Shown piece by piece: positions 1-6,411 of a DNA stretch of 6,535 nt (positions are counted from its first letter, which is position 1; each line of letters opens with the position of its first letter). Both the position numbers and the translations under genes were made by a program. The stretch comes from CAZKUN01 sp964555935 (GTDB lineage: Bacteria; Armatimonadota; Zipacnadia; Zipacnadales; VGFC01): NCBI GenBank assembly GCA_964555935.1, contig CAZKUN010000387.1, forward strand, positions 1-6,535, in the 5' to 3' direction. The notes under the pieces were generated by a model that did not search any database, was not told the DNA's origin, and worked only from the letters and a program-made list of their open reading frames with translations.

Positions 1-50
1 CGCCGGGCTTCAGGTCCTCTGACTTCGCTCGACCGTCCGCCGATCCCTCC

Positions 51-73
51 GGCGCCGGGCGGCACCCGGTGCC
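51..73 (+). terminator. GC-rich hairpin upstream of the operon (possible terminator or leader structure)
   Basis: Arms 51-59 and 65-73 pair over nine positions (eight Watson-Crick pairs and one G-U) around a five-base loop, CGGCA. The same stretch holds two perfect palindromes, CCGGCGCCGG at 49-58 and GGCACCCGGTGCC at 61-73. No T-tract follows, so this is not a classical intrinsic terminator. It could end an upstream transcript (one forward frame stops at 20-22) or be a leader structure or protein-binding site. In such GC-rich DNA some of this may be chance. Confidence 0.3.
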
Positions 74-169
74 ATGGCCGGTCCTACGAAGGTGTTTCCG
101 TACCCCAGGCGCAAGTGAACCTCCCTACCGGATCTGCGAGCCACACGCGGGCTCGACCGCAACCTGGTG

Positions 170-181
170 AGGGAGGACGAC
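170..181 (+). promoter_or_regulatory. Ribosome binding site that decides the start of the first glycosidase gene
   Basis: AGGGAGGA at 170-177, with GGAGG at 172-176, lies five bases before the ATG at 182. An in-frame GTG at 167 would start 15 bases earlier but overlaps this Shine-Dalgarno sequence and has no good one of its own. It would also add acidic residues (Glu-Asp-Asp) before the signal sequence. The frame is closed by a stop at 116-118, so no other start is available. Confidence 0.75.
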
Positions 182-2818
182 ATGGCCCAGCTCCAGGTTT
201 TCCCTTGTTGCATCGTCGCGCTGGTCTCCGGTCTCGGCGCCATAGCCCAGGATGGGCCGCCCGCCAAGAGGCTCACCGCCACCCGGGCCGAGGTCGCCCC
301 GATCATAGACGGCGAGCTGGATGATGCATGTTGGGAGCAGGCGGCGCGGGCAACCGACTTCACCGTCTTCGCCGATCCCAATCGGCCGCACTCGGAATGG
401 ACCATCGGACGCGTGTGTTACGATGATGCGAATCTGTACATCTCCGCCGAGTGCGCAGTGGACGAGATGGACAACTTCAGGGGGCGGCTGGCCGAGGCGG
501 CGGGAGGCTTCGAGTACGACAAGGGCGGGGTCGTCGAGATCTTCATCGACACCAACCACGATCAGCAGACCTTCCAGCAGTACCTCCTCCATGCGAACGG
601 CTCATCGACGATCACGCTTTCTGAAGACGACGTCTTCAATATCCTCAACGAGGACTACCTGGACTCTCAGGCGACGGTGACCGACACGGGCTACGCGATC
701 GAGATGTCGTTCCCCTTCGCAATGCTACACCTCCACCCGGACACGGCTCCCGTCTGGGGATTCAACCTGAGCCGGTCCCATGACCTGTATGGCGAAAGCT
801 ACGATCGAGATGGCTTCTTCAGCTCGTGGAACTCCACCCGCGGCCAGGGCTTTCAGACGCCCGAGCTGTTCGGAGAACTCGTCCTCAACGGGGATCTCTC
901 GCGGTTCTACTGGGATGTCGACTTCGCTCGGGAGCCCGAGCCCGGCGACACGTCAATCCAACTGAGAGTCAAGAACGAGACCGGCCAGGCCTTCGTGGGG
1001 ACGGCGGCGCTCCGCATCAGCCACGCCGCCGGAGGGGAGATCCGGCATGAGCAGTCGCTCCGCCTGGAGCCCGATGCCGAAAAGAGCGTCTCATTCGATC
1101 ACTTGGTATCGGGTGACGACGTTGAGGCCAAGCTCGAGGTCTCGATAGCGGACGCCGACGGCAGGGCCTGTTACCTCGGAGGAACGCAGAAACACGACCT
1201 GACGCCTGGGGACGAGTGGCCGCCGCCGACCCCAAGCCGCCGGCAGCGGGCAAACGGACACATCGCGTACCAACGGCCCTACACGCATTCGGTGCTGTAC
1301 CGCTCCGTGCCCCGACGCGACGAAGTCGTGTCCGAGCTGTCGATCTCGGCATGTCGGGGCGAGTTCGAGACGGTGACCTTCTCACTGTACCCGCTCCGAG
1401 ATGTGGGGGCACTCCAGGTGCAGGTGAGCGATCTGCGGGGCCCCGGCAGGGCGACGATCCCGAGCGTATCGCTCGACATTCGCAAGGTCGCCTGGCAATC
1501 CGTCTGGGAGAACCCAAGGGCCTTCGAGGCAAGGGAACACCTCTTGCGCCCCGTAGATGCAATCAGCCTCGCGGCAGGCAGAAGCGCTCGCCTGTGGCTG
1601 ACGGTGAGGGTGCCGGACAACGCGCCTCCCGGCCACTATCGGGGGAAGATGACGCTCACTTCCGACGGCGCGGTTACCCGTATTCCGTTGAGGGTTCGAG
1701 TGCTGCCTTTTGAGTTGTCGCCGCCCGACGACATGGGCTACTTCATGTACTACCCGGGGGCGAATGACCAGTGGTTCAGCAACGCCCCCTTCTTTGAGAA
1801 GACCGTCGCGGACATGCGCGAGCATGGGATGAGCACCTTCACGATCTACAACTGGGCAACGGTCACCGATCCCGATACCGGCCGGACTAGACTCGACCTG
1901 GACGAGCGCAAGGCCGACAACTACGGCGTGACGTACGCCCGGATGATGCAGATGCTGCAGGACTCGGGCCTCGGGGTGGAGGCGCCGCTGCTCGATGTCC
2001 TCTCCATGCACTACCCGCCAGAGATCATCGTCGCGCTGGACGAGATCGTCCGCGACCGCGACTGGCCGGAGGTCCTCTTCTACATCTGCGACGAGATCGA
2101 GTACCCGGAGAGGATCGAGCGGGCCCGCAAGATCCTCGATGCCATCAAGGAGCTATCGCCCGACATCAAGACCACCACCGCGCTGGGCCCCAAGGGAGCG
2201 GACGCGCTCGGGCACATGTACGATGTGTGGATCGGATGCTCGAAGCCTGAGATGGTCAGGCAGTGTCTCTCCTTGGGCCAGCAACCATGGACGTATAGCT
2301 GCCGCGCAGTGCATGAGGTCAGCGCCGCGTACGAACGGTGCTTCTTCGGTCGGTACGCCTGGAAGCTGGGCTTGAAGGGCGTGGGGCTGTGGAGTTACGC
2401 CGAGGACGACTCCTTCTACGACCGCTTCGGCCGCCAGCACGGATACGGGGACGGTTTCGTATTCACCCCCGAGTGGAGACAGCGGTACGGGCACGTGGTC
2501 TTTGAGGATGGGGAGATCATTCCCACGGTAACTTGGGAGGGCGTCCGCGAGGGCATCGACGACTACCGGTATATGCTGACCCTCCGGAAGCTGGCCGAAG
2601 ACGCTCTGGAGCGCGACGGCGCGGGTGGCCGAGCGGCAGGGAGGGCCGGACTCAAGCTGCTGGACGAGATCACTGACGAGATCGACCTCACGCCAGCCCT
2701 CAACGACCACAGCGGATCGGCGCACCTTCTCGACTGGCGATTCATGGGCGACATGGACGGGGCCCGCGCGAGGATCATTGAGGCGATCCTGGACATCCTC
2801 GAGGATGAGGGCAAATGA
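182..2818 (+). CDS. Secreted CBM9-like / GH123-like (DUF4091) glycoside hydrolase
   Basis: This encodes 878 residues, exported and probably acting on a glycan outside the cytoplasm. A hydrophobic stretch at residues 6-22 ending in AIA-Q looks like a Sec signal peptide, though the n-region has no Lys or Arg. Residues 34-236 resemble a CBM9-like carbohydrate-binding domain: the DGELDDACWEQA entry motif, VEIFIDTN near 118-125, YAIEMSFPF at 171-179 and WGFNLSR at 192-198. Residues 240-345 are a further beta-rich stretch. Residues 370-510 match the beta-sandwich that precedes GH123/DUF4091 catalytic domains (RGEFETVTF, VSDL). A TIM barrel runs from about 515 to 860. Its YICDEIEY strand carries adjacent Asp637-Glu638, the layout of the GH123 catalytic pair (beta-N-acetylgalactosaminidases using substrate-assisted catalysis). 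WEGVREGIDDYRY at 785-797 is a hallmark of DUF4091 ends. Fold assignment is fairly sure; activity on GalNAc glycans is inference. It overlaps the next gene by four bases. Confidence 0.8.
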   Translation: MAQLQVFPCCIVALVSGLGAIAQDGPPAKRLTATRAEVAPIIDGELDDACWEQAARATDFTVFADPNRPHSEWTIGRVCYDDANLYISAECAVDEMDNFRGRLAEAAGGFEYDKGGVVEIFIDTNHDQQTFQQYLLHANGSSTITLSEDDVFNILNEDYLDSQATVTDTGYAIEMSFPFAMLHLHPDTAPVWGFNLSRSHDLYGESYDRDGFFSSWNSTRGQGFQTPELFGELVLNGDLSRFYWDVDFAREPEPGDTSIQLRVKNETGQAFVGTAALRISHAAGGEIRHEQSLRLEPDAEKSVSFDHLVSGDDVEAKLEVSIADADGRACYLGGTQKHDLTPGDEWPPPTPSRRQRANGHIAYQRPYTHSVLYRSVPRRDEVVSELSISACRGEFETVTFSLYPLRDVGALQVQVSDLRGPGRATIPSVSLDIRKVAWQSVWENPRAFEAREHLLRPVDAISLAAGRSARLWLTVRVPDNAPPGHYRGKMTLTSDGAVTRIPLRVRVLPFELSPPDDMGYFMYYPGANDQWFSNAPFFEKTVADMREHGMSTFTIYNWATVTDPDTGRTRLDLDERKADNYGVTYARMMQMLQDSGLGVEAPLLDVLSMHYPPEIIVALDEIVRDRDWPEVLFYICDEIEYPERIERARKILDAIKELSPDIKTTTALGPKGADALGHMYDVWIGCSKPEMVRQCLSLGQQPWTYSCRAVHEVSAAYERCFFGRYAWKLGLKGVGLWSYAEDDSFYDRFGRQHGYGDGFVFTPEWRQRYGHVVFEDGEIIPTVTWEGVREGIDDYRYMLTLRKLAEDALERDGAGGRAAGRAGLKLLDEITDEIDLTPALNDHSGSAHLLDWRFMGDMDGARARIIEAILDILEDEGK
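2794..2814 (+). promoter_or_regulatory. Translation initiation region of the second gene, with a 14-bp palindrome
   Basis: CATCCTCGAGGATG at 2794-2807 is a perfect palindrome. It can fold as a five-base-pair stem with a TCGA loop. It lies inside the last codons of the first gene, directly before the purine-rich ATGAGGGCAA that precedes the ATG at 2815. GAGGG at 2807-2811 is only three bases from the start and GAGG at 2801-2804 is ten bases away, so the Shine-Dalgarno is not ideal. The ATGA overlap suggests that ribosomes finishing the first gene open this region and restart. The palindrome could be chance from the codons for Asp-Ile-Leu-Glu-Asp-Glu. Confidence 0.4.
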
Positions 2819-4884
2819 GGACACTACTCTTTGCACTCAGCATGGCAGCCATCGTCTGCGCCGCGGGCACGCAGGGGACGAGCGGCGGTGAAGCCGACGG
2901 CCGGCCGTTCGAGGCGGCGGCCATCATCAAGGACGGGCCGTTCTACACGCGCGAGATGTACCGCACCAGACACCCCGAGCTTTGCGTGGACGAGGACGAC
3001 CTGATCTACAACGGGACACTCTACGTCTCGCCGGATCACGTCGTTCCCCGAGGCATCACCTACACCCACAACCGCGAGGCGCGGTGGCTCGACCTCAGCA
3101 ATGACGCGGACCTGGACCTCCGGTTGGTCTTCGAATTGCCTGAGGCCGTCGAAGTCGTCGGGCTGCGAGACGCCGAGGGACTCGAGGCCAAGAACCTCAT
3201 CTACCCGGAAGTCCAGCCCGCGGAGGGCGGCGAGCCCGGCTGGCAGCGGCACGAGGTCAGGCTGTCGAGCATCGTGAACGCGCCGGAACGCACGGGCACG
3301 CACATGGTCTATTACCGGACCACGCTTCCCCACGGCGGCGTAACCCAGGGGCGCTACTACCTTGCCTGGATCGGCGGAGAGCAACAACCTCAGACCATCC
3401 GCATCGAGTCGATAGCGATCGCGAAGGTGAAGCCACCGACGAAGTTCTTCACCGGCGTCTGGCACATGGAGACCGGGGATCTGAAGCTGATGTGCCCGGA
3501 CTTCCCAGCCGACTTCACAAGCCTCGGCCTGAACGCGATCAACCTCTACTATGTGGGCCATTGGGAAGACAACACGGAGCGACTTGCTGAGTTCTACGAC
3601 TTCGGCGATCCTGTCTACACTGCCGCGCGCGAGGCCGGGCTCTTCGTGCTCTACAACAGCTTCTTCCCATGGGCGCCGCGGAGCGAGTACGGCCTGAGGA
3701 ACTGGGTCGGGAAAGACGCCTCGGCGAGAGCACTCGACATCAACGGAGACACCGTGCCCAACTACGCGGGCTACGTCCTGTGTCCCTCGTACCGCGGCGA
3801 TTACTACCAAGAGGCTCTCGACCGGCTGCGGACGTTCAGTCAACTCAAGCGCTGGCCCGGGAGCTTCCTCAACATGGACCTGGAGATCTACGGCGGCCGA
3901 GGACGCAAGGTCTGCTTCTGCGATCGCTGCACCGGCCTGTTCGAAGCGTGGTTCGCGAGGCGGCATCCCGACCTGACTTACATCGACCCGCACGCGTTGA
4001 ACCGCGAGGTCCAACGCCCCGACACCAGCAAGAACGAATACGACGTGGTTACCGAGCACCCATTGCATTACGAGGCATGGGTTCAGTTCAAGATCGAGCA
4101 GTTTGCCGACATGTGGCGGGGCATGCGCGACGCGATAGCCGAGACGATTGGCTCCGCGCGCACGGCGCCCTTCGAGGACATTGCCATCGCGGATTGGGCG
4201 GCGGTGTACCCAACGACGATCCAGCGCGAGGACTGCCTCTACGGGCCGTACACGATGCGAGAGAGCATCCAGCTCTACGCGGTCGGCGCCTACGGCCCGG
4301 CAGGGCTTGTGTGCCAGCCTCAGTTCGAGCAGTACGTCGACCTCTACCACAGGCAACTCGGCTCGCGGCGAAGCATGTACGACAGTCCGCCGACATCGGG
4401 GTACGGCTGGTCCGGGTCCTCCGTCGCTACCAAACCTGAGCGGACCAAGTACTACCTCCTCGAGACGGCGATGAACGGTATCCAGGGAATGCTGCTGTAC
4501 CCATACGACGGTCTGGACGGCAAGCAACTCGCGATCAACGCAACGGTCTTTGGGAGCATCCGCCTTGTGGAGGACCTCATCGTCGAGGGCGAGCGGATAG
4601 CTGACATCGAGGTGACGGGAGACGGTGTTCACGCGCGCGGTTTTCGGCTCGGCGAAGAGCGGGTCGTCCTGGTCGGCGACAACTACGTGGCGACCGACCG
4701 TCGCGAGGCAGTGCTGACTCTCCCGGTCGAGCGACGGCGCGGCGTCTACGACCTGCTGACTCGCGCCAAGCTCGGGACGCTGACTCCAGAAGATCCGACC
4801 ATCCGCCTGACGATCGACGGCCTGGAAGACCGGGCGAGATTCCTCTACGTCGGCAGCAAGTGGCGGGATCGGCAATCTCGGTGA
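2815..4884 (+). CDS. Secreted GH42-like TIM-barrel glycoside hydrolase, divergent active site
   Basis: This encodes 689 residues. Residues 1-17 form a Sec signal (Arg2, then a hydrophobic core). Cys15 is preceded by Ile-Val, so it is not a good lipobox. Residues 30-205 are a beta-rich N-terminal domain and 206-590 a TIM barrel. Residues 595-682 are a small beta-sandwich like the C-terminal domain of clan GH-A enzymes. The barrel has a GH42-like signature: LCPSYRGDYY from Cys323, then FLNMDLEIYG, then CFCDRC (Cys367, Cys369, Cys372) and a following FEAWF. In GH42 beta-galactosidases four cysteines in this arrangement bind zinc, and Cys323 to Cys367 is 44 residues, the spacing I recall for the Thermus A4 enzyme. 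Glu357 sits where the acid/base is expected, but the preceding Asn of clan GH-A is Leu356. The usual nucleophile Glu is not obvious: the matching MYDSPP segment (521-526) has Asp523. NGIQGMLLYPYDG (554-566) fits the last strand. The substrate is unknown, and a non-classical or non-catalytic role is possible. It starts inside the stop of the GH123-like gene, so they form one operon. Confidence 0.75.
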   Translation: MRTLLFALSMAAIVCAAGTQGTSGGEADGRPFEAAAIIKDGPFYTREMYRTRHPELCVDEDDLIYNGTLYVSPDHVVPRGITYTHNREARWLDLSNDADLDLRLVFELPEAVEVVGLRDAEGLEAKNLIYPEVQPAEGGEPGWQRHEVRLSSIVNAPERTGTHMVYYRTTLPHGGVTQGRYYLAWIGGEQQPQTIRIESIAIAKVKPPTKFFTGVWHMETGDLKLMCPDFPADFTSLGLNAINLYYVGHWEDNTERLAEFYDFGDPVYTAAREAGLFVLYNSFFPWAPRSEYGLRNWVGKDASARALDINGDTVPNYAGYVLCPSYRGDYYQEALDRLRTFSQLKRWPGSFLNMDLEIYGGRGRKVCFCDRCTGLFEAWFARRHPDLTYIDPHALNREVQRPDTSKNEYDVVTEHPLHYEAWVQFKIEQFADMWRGMRDAIAETIGSARTAPFEDIAIADWAAVYPTTIQREDCLYGPYTMRESIQLYAVGAYGPAGLVCQPQFEQYVDLYHRQLGSRRSMYDSPPTSGYGWSGSSVATKPERTKYYLLETAMNGIQGMLLYPYDGLDGKQLAINATVFGSIRLVEDLIVEGERIADIEVTGDGVHARGFRLGEERVVLVGDNYVATDRREAVLTLPVERRRGVYDLLTRAKLGTLTPEDPTIRLTIDGLEDRARFLYVGSKWRDRQSR

Positions 4885-4970
4885 TGGCGTCCGAGCCCGT
4901 AGTGTCCGGAAACTCATCGTCCCAGGGTCCGGGGGAATCTGAGACCTTGGCGAGCTGTCGTTTACGGGCC

Positions 4971-4998
4971 TTGCATTGGGTGGTTCCTGTGGTATCCT
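4971..4998 (+). promoter_or_regulatory. Predicted sigma70-type promoter of the interrupted gene
   Basis: TTGCAT at 4971-4976 and TATCCT at 4993-4998 are separated by 16 bases and each match four of six consensus positions. Transcription would begin near 5005, leaving about 33 bases of leader before the Shine-Dalgarno and TTG start at 5038. The good geometry relative to that ribosome site is the main support; the boxes alone would be weak. It lies about 90 bases after the end of the glycosidase operon and could also drive the insertion-sequence transposase downstream. Confidence 0.4.
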
Positions 4999-5031
4999 CC
5001 GGCTTTCGAGTGCATCTCGCCGCCCCGGAGG
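4996..5031 (+). repeat. Inverted repeat enclosing the leader and masking the ribosome binding site
   Basis: CCTCCGG at 4996-5002 is exactly complementary to CCGGAGG at 5025-5031. An inner stem CGAG (5007-5010) / CTCG (5016-5019) closes a TGCAT loop. The right arm contains the GGAGG Shine-Dalgarno. The left arm overlaps the predicted -10 box, so it would be present only in RNA that reads through from the glycosidase operon, not in RNA begun at about 5005. There is no T-run after it, so it is not a typical terminator. Confidence 0.4.
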
Positions 5032-5037
5032 CTCGCA
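5027..5037 (+). promoter_or_regulatory. Ribosome binding site of the interrupted gene
   Basis: GGAGG at 5027-5031 is followed by a six-base spacer and a TTG codon at 5038. The optimal spacing is the reason for choosing TTG as the start; no ATG or GTG offers a better fit in this short stretch. Confidence 0.5.
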
Positions 5038-5106
5038 TTGGACGAGAGTCGTTCCGCAAAGCCGTTTGGCTGGTCGCACTTCCCGCTTGTCGCGCTAATC
5101 GCTAGG
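5038..5106 (+). pseudogene. 5' end of a gene cut off by the insertion sequence (unknown function)
   Basis: From TTG at 5038 the frame reads MDESRSAKPFGWSHFPLVAL and then IAR, 23 codons, up to the left inverted repeat at 5107. It then continues inside the element for nine codons and stops at 5134-5136. A well-spaced Shine-Dalgarno and a plausible promoter lie upstream, and most codons end in G or C like the neighbouring genes. The peptide from Phe10 to Ala22 is hydrophobic and may be the beginning of a membrane segment. I do not recognise the family; 23 residues are too few to assign one. The gene is read in the same direction as the glycosidase operon and could belong to the same locus. The downstream part is not recognisable in the 124 bases right of the element. 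Alternatively it is a short leader peptide or chance. Confidence 0.4.
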
Positions 5107-5122
5107 CTGTCCTTCCCGAAAA
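5107..5122 (+). repeat. Left terminal inverted repeat of the insertion sequence
   Basis: CTGTCCTTCCCGAAAA is the exact reverse complement of 6396-6411. Identity ends on both sides of the 16 bases, which supports it as an element end. Confidence 0.8.
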
Positions 5123-5219
5123 TCGGCGTCGCCTGAGATGACGGGCCTTCTGCGCCTCCGAGGTACAGCCCGGGATCGCCGGGAAGGGGCGGCGGCGGTC
5201 CACCAACCCACGACTCCGG

Positions 5220-6263
5220 ATGGGATCTTCCTACGTGAGAGCCCTTACGCAAGTACTGCTCACCACTGTTGCATCTGCCTTCCGCACACGAGCTTCGCTC
5301 CAGCTTGAGAACCTCGCTCTTCGGCATCAGCTGGCGGTGTACCAACGGTCCGACGTCAAGCCCCGAACCCAGCCCGGCGACCGAGTGTTCTGGTCCTGGC
5401 TGTCTCGCGTCTGGTCAGGCTGGCGGGGTGCATTGGCGTTCGTGCAGCCACGGACGATCGTTGCTTGGCAACGGAGACGCTTCAGGGATCACTGGGCCCG
5501 GCTGAGTGGGAGGACAAAGCCTGGCCGCCCGTCGACGTCGGCAGAGATCAGGCAGCTGATCCGGCGGATGTCGAAGGCGAACCCGCTGTGGGGATCGCCG
5601 AGGATTGTGGGAGAGCTGGAGAAGATCGGGATCACCATTGCGAAGTCGACGGTGGAGAAGTACATGGTCCGGAAGCGTGAATCGCCATCACCCACCTGGC
5701 GAGCGTTCCTCAGCAATCACGTCAAGGACCTGGTCTCGATCGACTTCTTCGTGGTGCCGGCGGTCCGCTTCGAGGTGCTCTTCGTCTTGATCGTGCTGGC
5801 CCATCACCGGCGACGCATCGTGCACTTCGGTGTCACCCAGCACCCGACAGCGGAGTGGACAGCCCAGCAGATCGTGAACGCCTTCTCATGGGACGAGGGG
5901 CCGAGGTGCCTGCTGCGAGATCGGGACAGCATCTACGGCGCTCACTTCCGGAAGCGGGTGAAGAACATGGGCATCGAGGAAGTGCTCATCGCGCCCCGTA
6001 GTCCATGGCAGACCCCATTCGTAGAGCGCGTCATCGGCAGTGTCCGACGCGACTGCCTGGACCACGTCATCGTCCTCAGCCAAGAGCATCTCCGGCGCAT
6101 CCTCCGCAGTTACCTCAGCTACTACCACGACTGGAGAACGCACCTCTCGTTGGACATGGACTGCCCGGAACCTCGAACTGTGCAGTCGGCCGAAGCCGGC
6201 GAGATCATCGAGGTCTCTGAAGTCGGCGGCTTGCACCATCACTACGGGAGGCGAGCAGCCTGA
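5220..6263 (+). CDS. IS transposase, DDE integrase-core (rve) family
   Basis: This encodes 347 residues that cut and join the ends of the surrounding element. The N-terminal part holds the conserved ENLALRHQLAVYQR segment (30-43) and a WxxWRxxLxxVxPxTxxxW-type stretch at 64-83. A basic GRP (102-104) and a helix-turn-helix-like region (105-150, with NPLWGSPRIVGEL) follow. The integrase core has Asp175 in SIDFF, Asp234 in LRDRDSIYG and Glu269 in SPWQTPFVER, forming the DDE triad with 34 residues between the last two. RRDCLDHVIV, SYYHDWRTHLSLD and a GGLHHHYGRRAA end are standard for this group, so the protein appears complete and undamaged. ATG at 5220 is the first start after the in-frame stop at 5139-5141. 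There is no good Shine-Dalgarno directly before it, and GTG at 5235 is an alternative start. Translation may be weak, as is usual for transposases. Confidence 0.9.
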   Translation: MGSSYVRALTQVLLTTVASAFRTRASLQLENLALRHQLAVYQRSDVKPRTQPGDRVFWSWLSRVWSGWRGALAFVQPRTIVAWQRRRFRDHWARLSGRTKPGRPSTSAEIRQLIRRMSKANPLWGSPRIVGELEKIGITIAKSTVEKYMVRKRESPSPTWRAFLSNHVKDLVSIDFFVVPAVRFEVLFVLIVLAHHRRRIVHFGVTQHPTAEWTAQQIVNAFSWDEGPRCLLRDRDSIYGAHFRKRVKNMGIEEVLIAPRSPWQTPFVERVIGSVRRDCLDHVIVLSQEHLRRILRSYLSYYHDWRTHLSLDMDCPEPRTVQSAEAGEIIEVSEVGGLHHHYGRRAA

Positions 6264-6395
6264 CCGCGGTGCGATCAGTCCACGTGACCTGCGCTCCCTA
6301 CCTGGCCGCACGCCCTGGAGCGCCCGGACGGCCACACCTTCACCCGATGCGGTCTCGCAGCGACATCCGTTCCGAGCTCAGCATCCTGTCATGGG

Positions 6396-6411
6396 TTTTC
6401 GGGAAGGACAG
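6396..6411 (-). repeat. Right terminal inverted repeat of the insertion sequence
   Basis: TTTTCGGGAAGGACAG is the exact reverse complement of the left repeat at 5107-5122. A nearby short inverted pair, CCTGTC (6385-6390) and GACAGG (6407-6412), could fold the right end into a hairpin. Confidence 0.8.

Larger units (their letters stand above)
5107..6411 (+). mobile_element. Complete insertion sequence with DDE integrase-type transposase (IS3/IS481-like)
   Basis: About 1.3 kb is bounded by 16-bp perfect inverted repeats (5107-5122 and 6396-6411) and contains a single full-length transposase gene read left to right. If the true tips are the TG...CA ends usual for retroviral-type integrases, the element is 5108-6410. 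Size and gene content fit the IS3/IS481 group of elements. Flanking bases are AGG on the left and GGG on the right, so no target duplication beyond a possible two-base GG is visible. This suggests an old insertion, an unusual target duplication, or rearranged flanks. The 97 bases between the left repeat and the start codon show no clear promoter. The 132 bases after the transposase stop show no further gene. Confidence 0.75.

Noticed and set aside
2..22. Possible last six codons and stop of an upstream gene (AGLQVL)
   Set aside because: Twenty-one bases are too little to support a gene; mentioned only as context for the hairpin at 51-73.
1..324. Forward frame open from the window edge into the first gene (reading ...SLDRPPIPPAPGGTR...)
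   Set aside because: It has low-complexity Pro/Arg/Gly composition, no recognisable domain, and overlaps the GH123-like gene by about 140 bases in another frame. A GC-rich shadow frame is the simpler explanation.
4897..4912. AGTGTCCGG-type sequence after the operon that resembles ends of some insertion sequences
   Set aside because: No matching inverted copy lies at a sensible distance on the right side. The only similar reverse match is inside the first gene's coding sequence and looks like chance.
4885..4970. Intrinsic terminator after the GH42-like gene
   Set aside because: I looked for a strong stem followed by a T-run and found only four-base pairings such as GGTC/GACC, so no terminator can be supported.
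2824..5079. Very long reverse-strand open frame of 751 codons opposite the GH42-like gene
   Set aside because: It mirrors the forward codons of a gene with clear family motifs and signal sequence. Its translation is rich in Arg, Val, Pro and Leu with no recognisable domain, as expected when G/C-ending codons keep the opposite strand free of stops.
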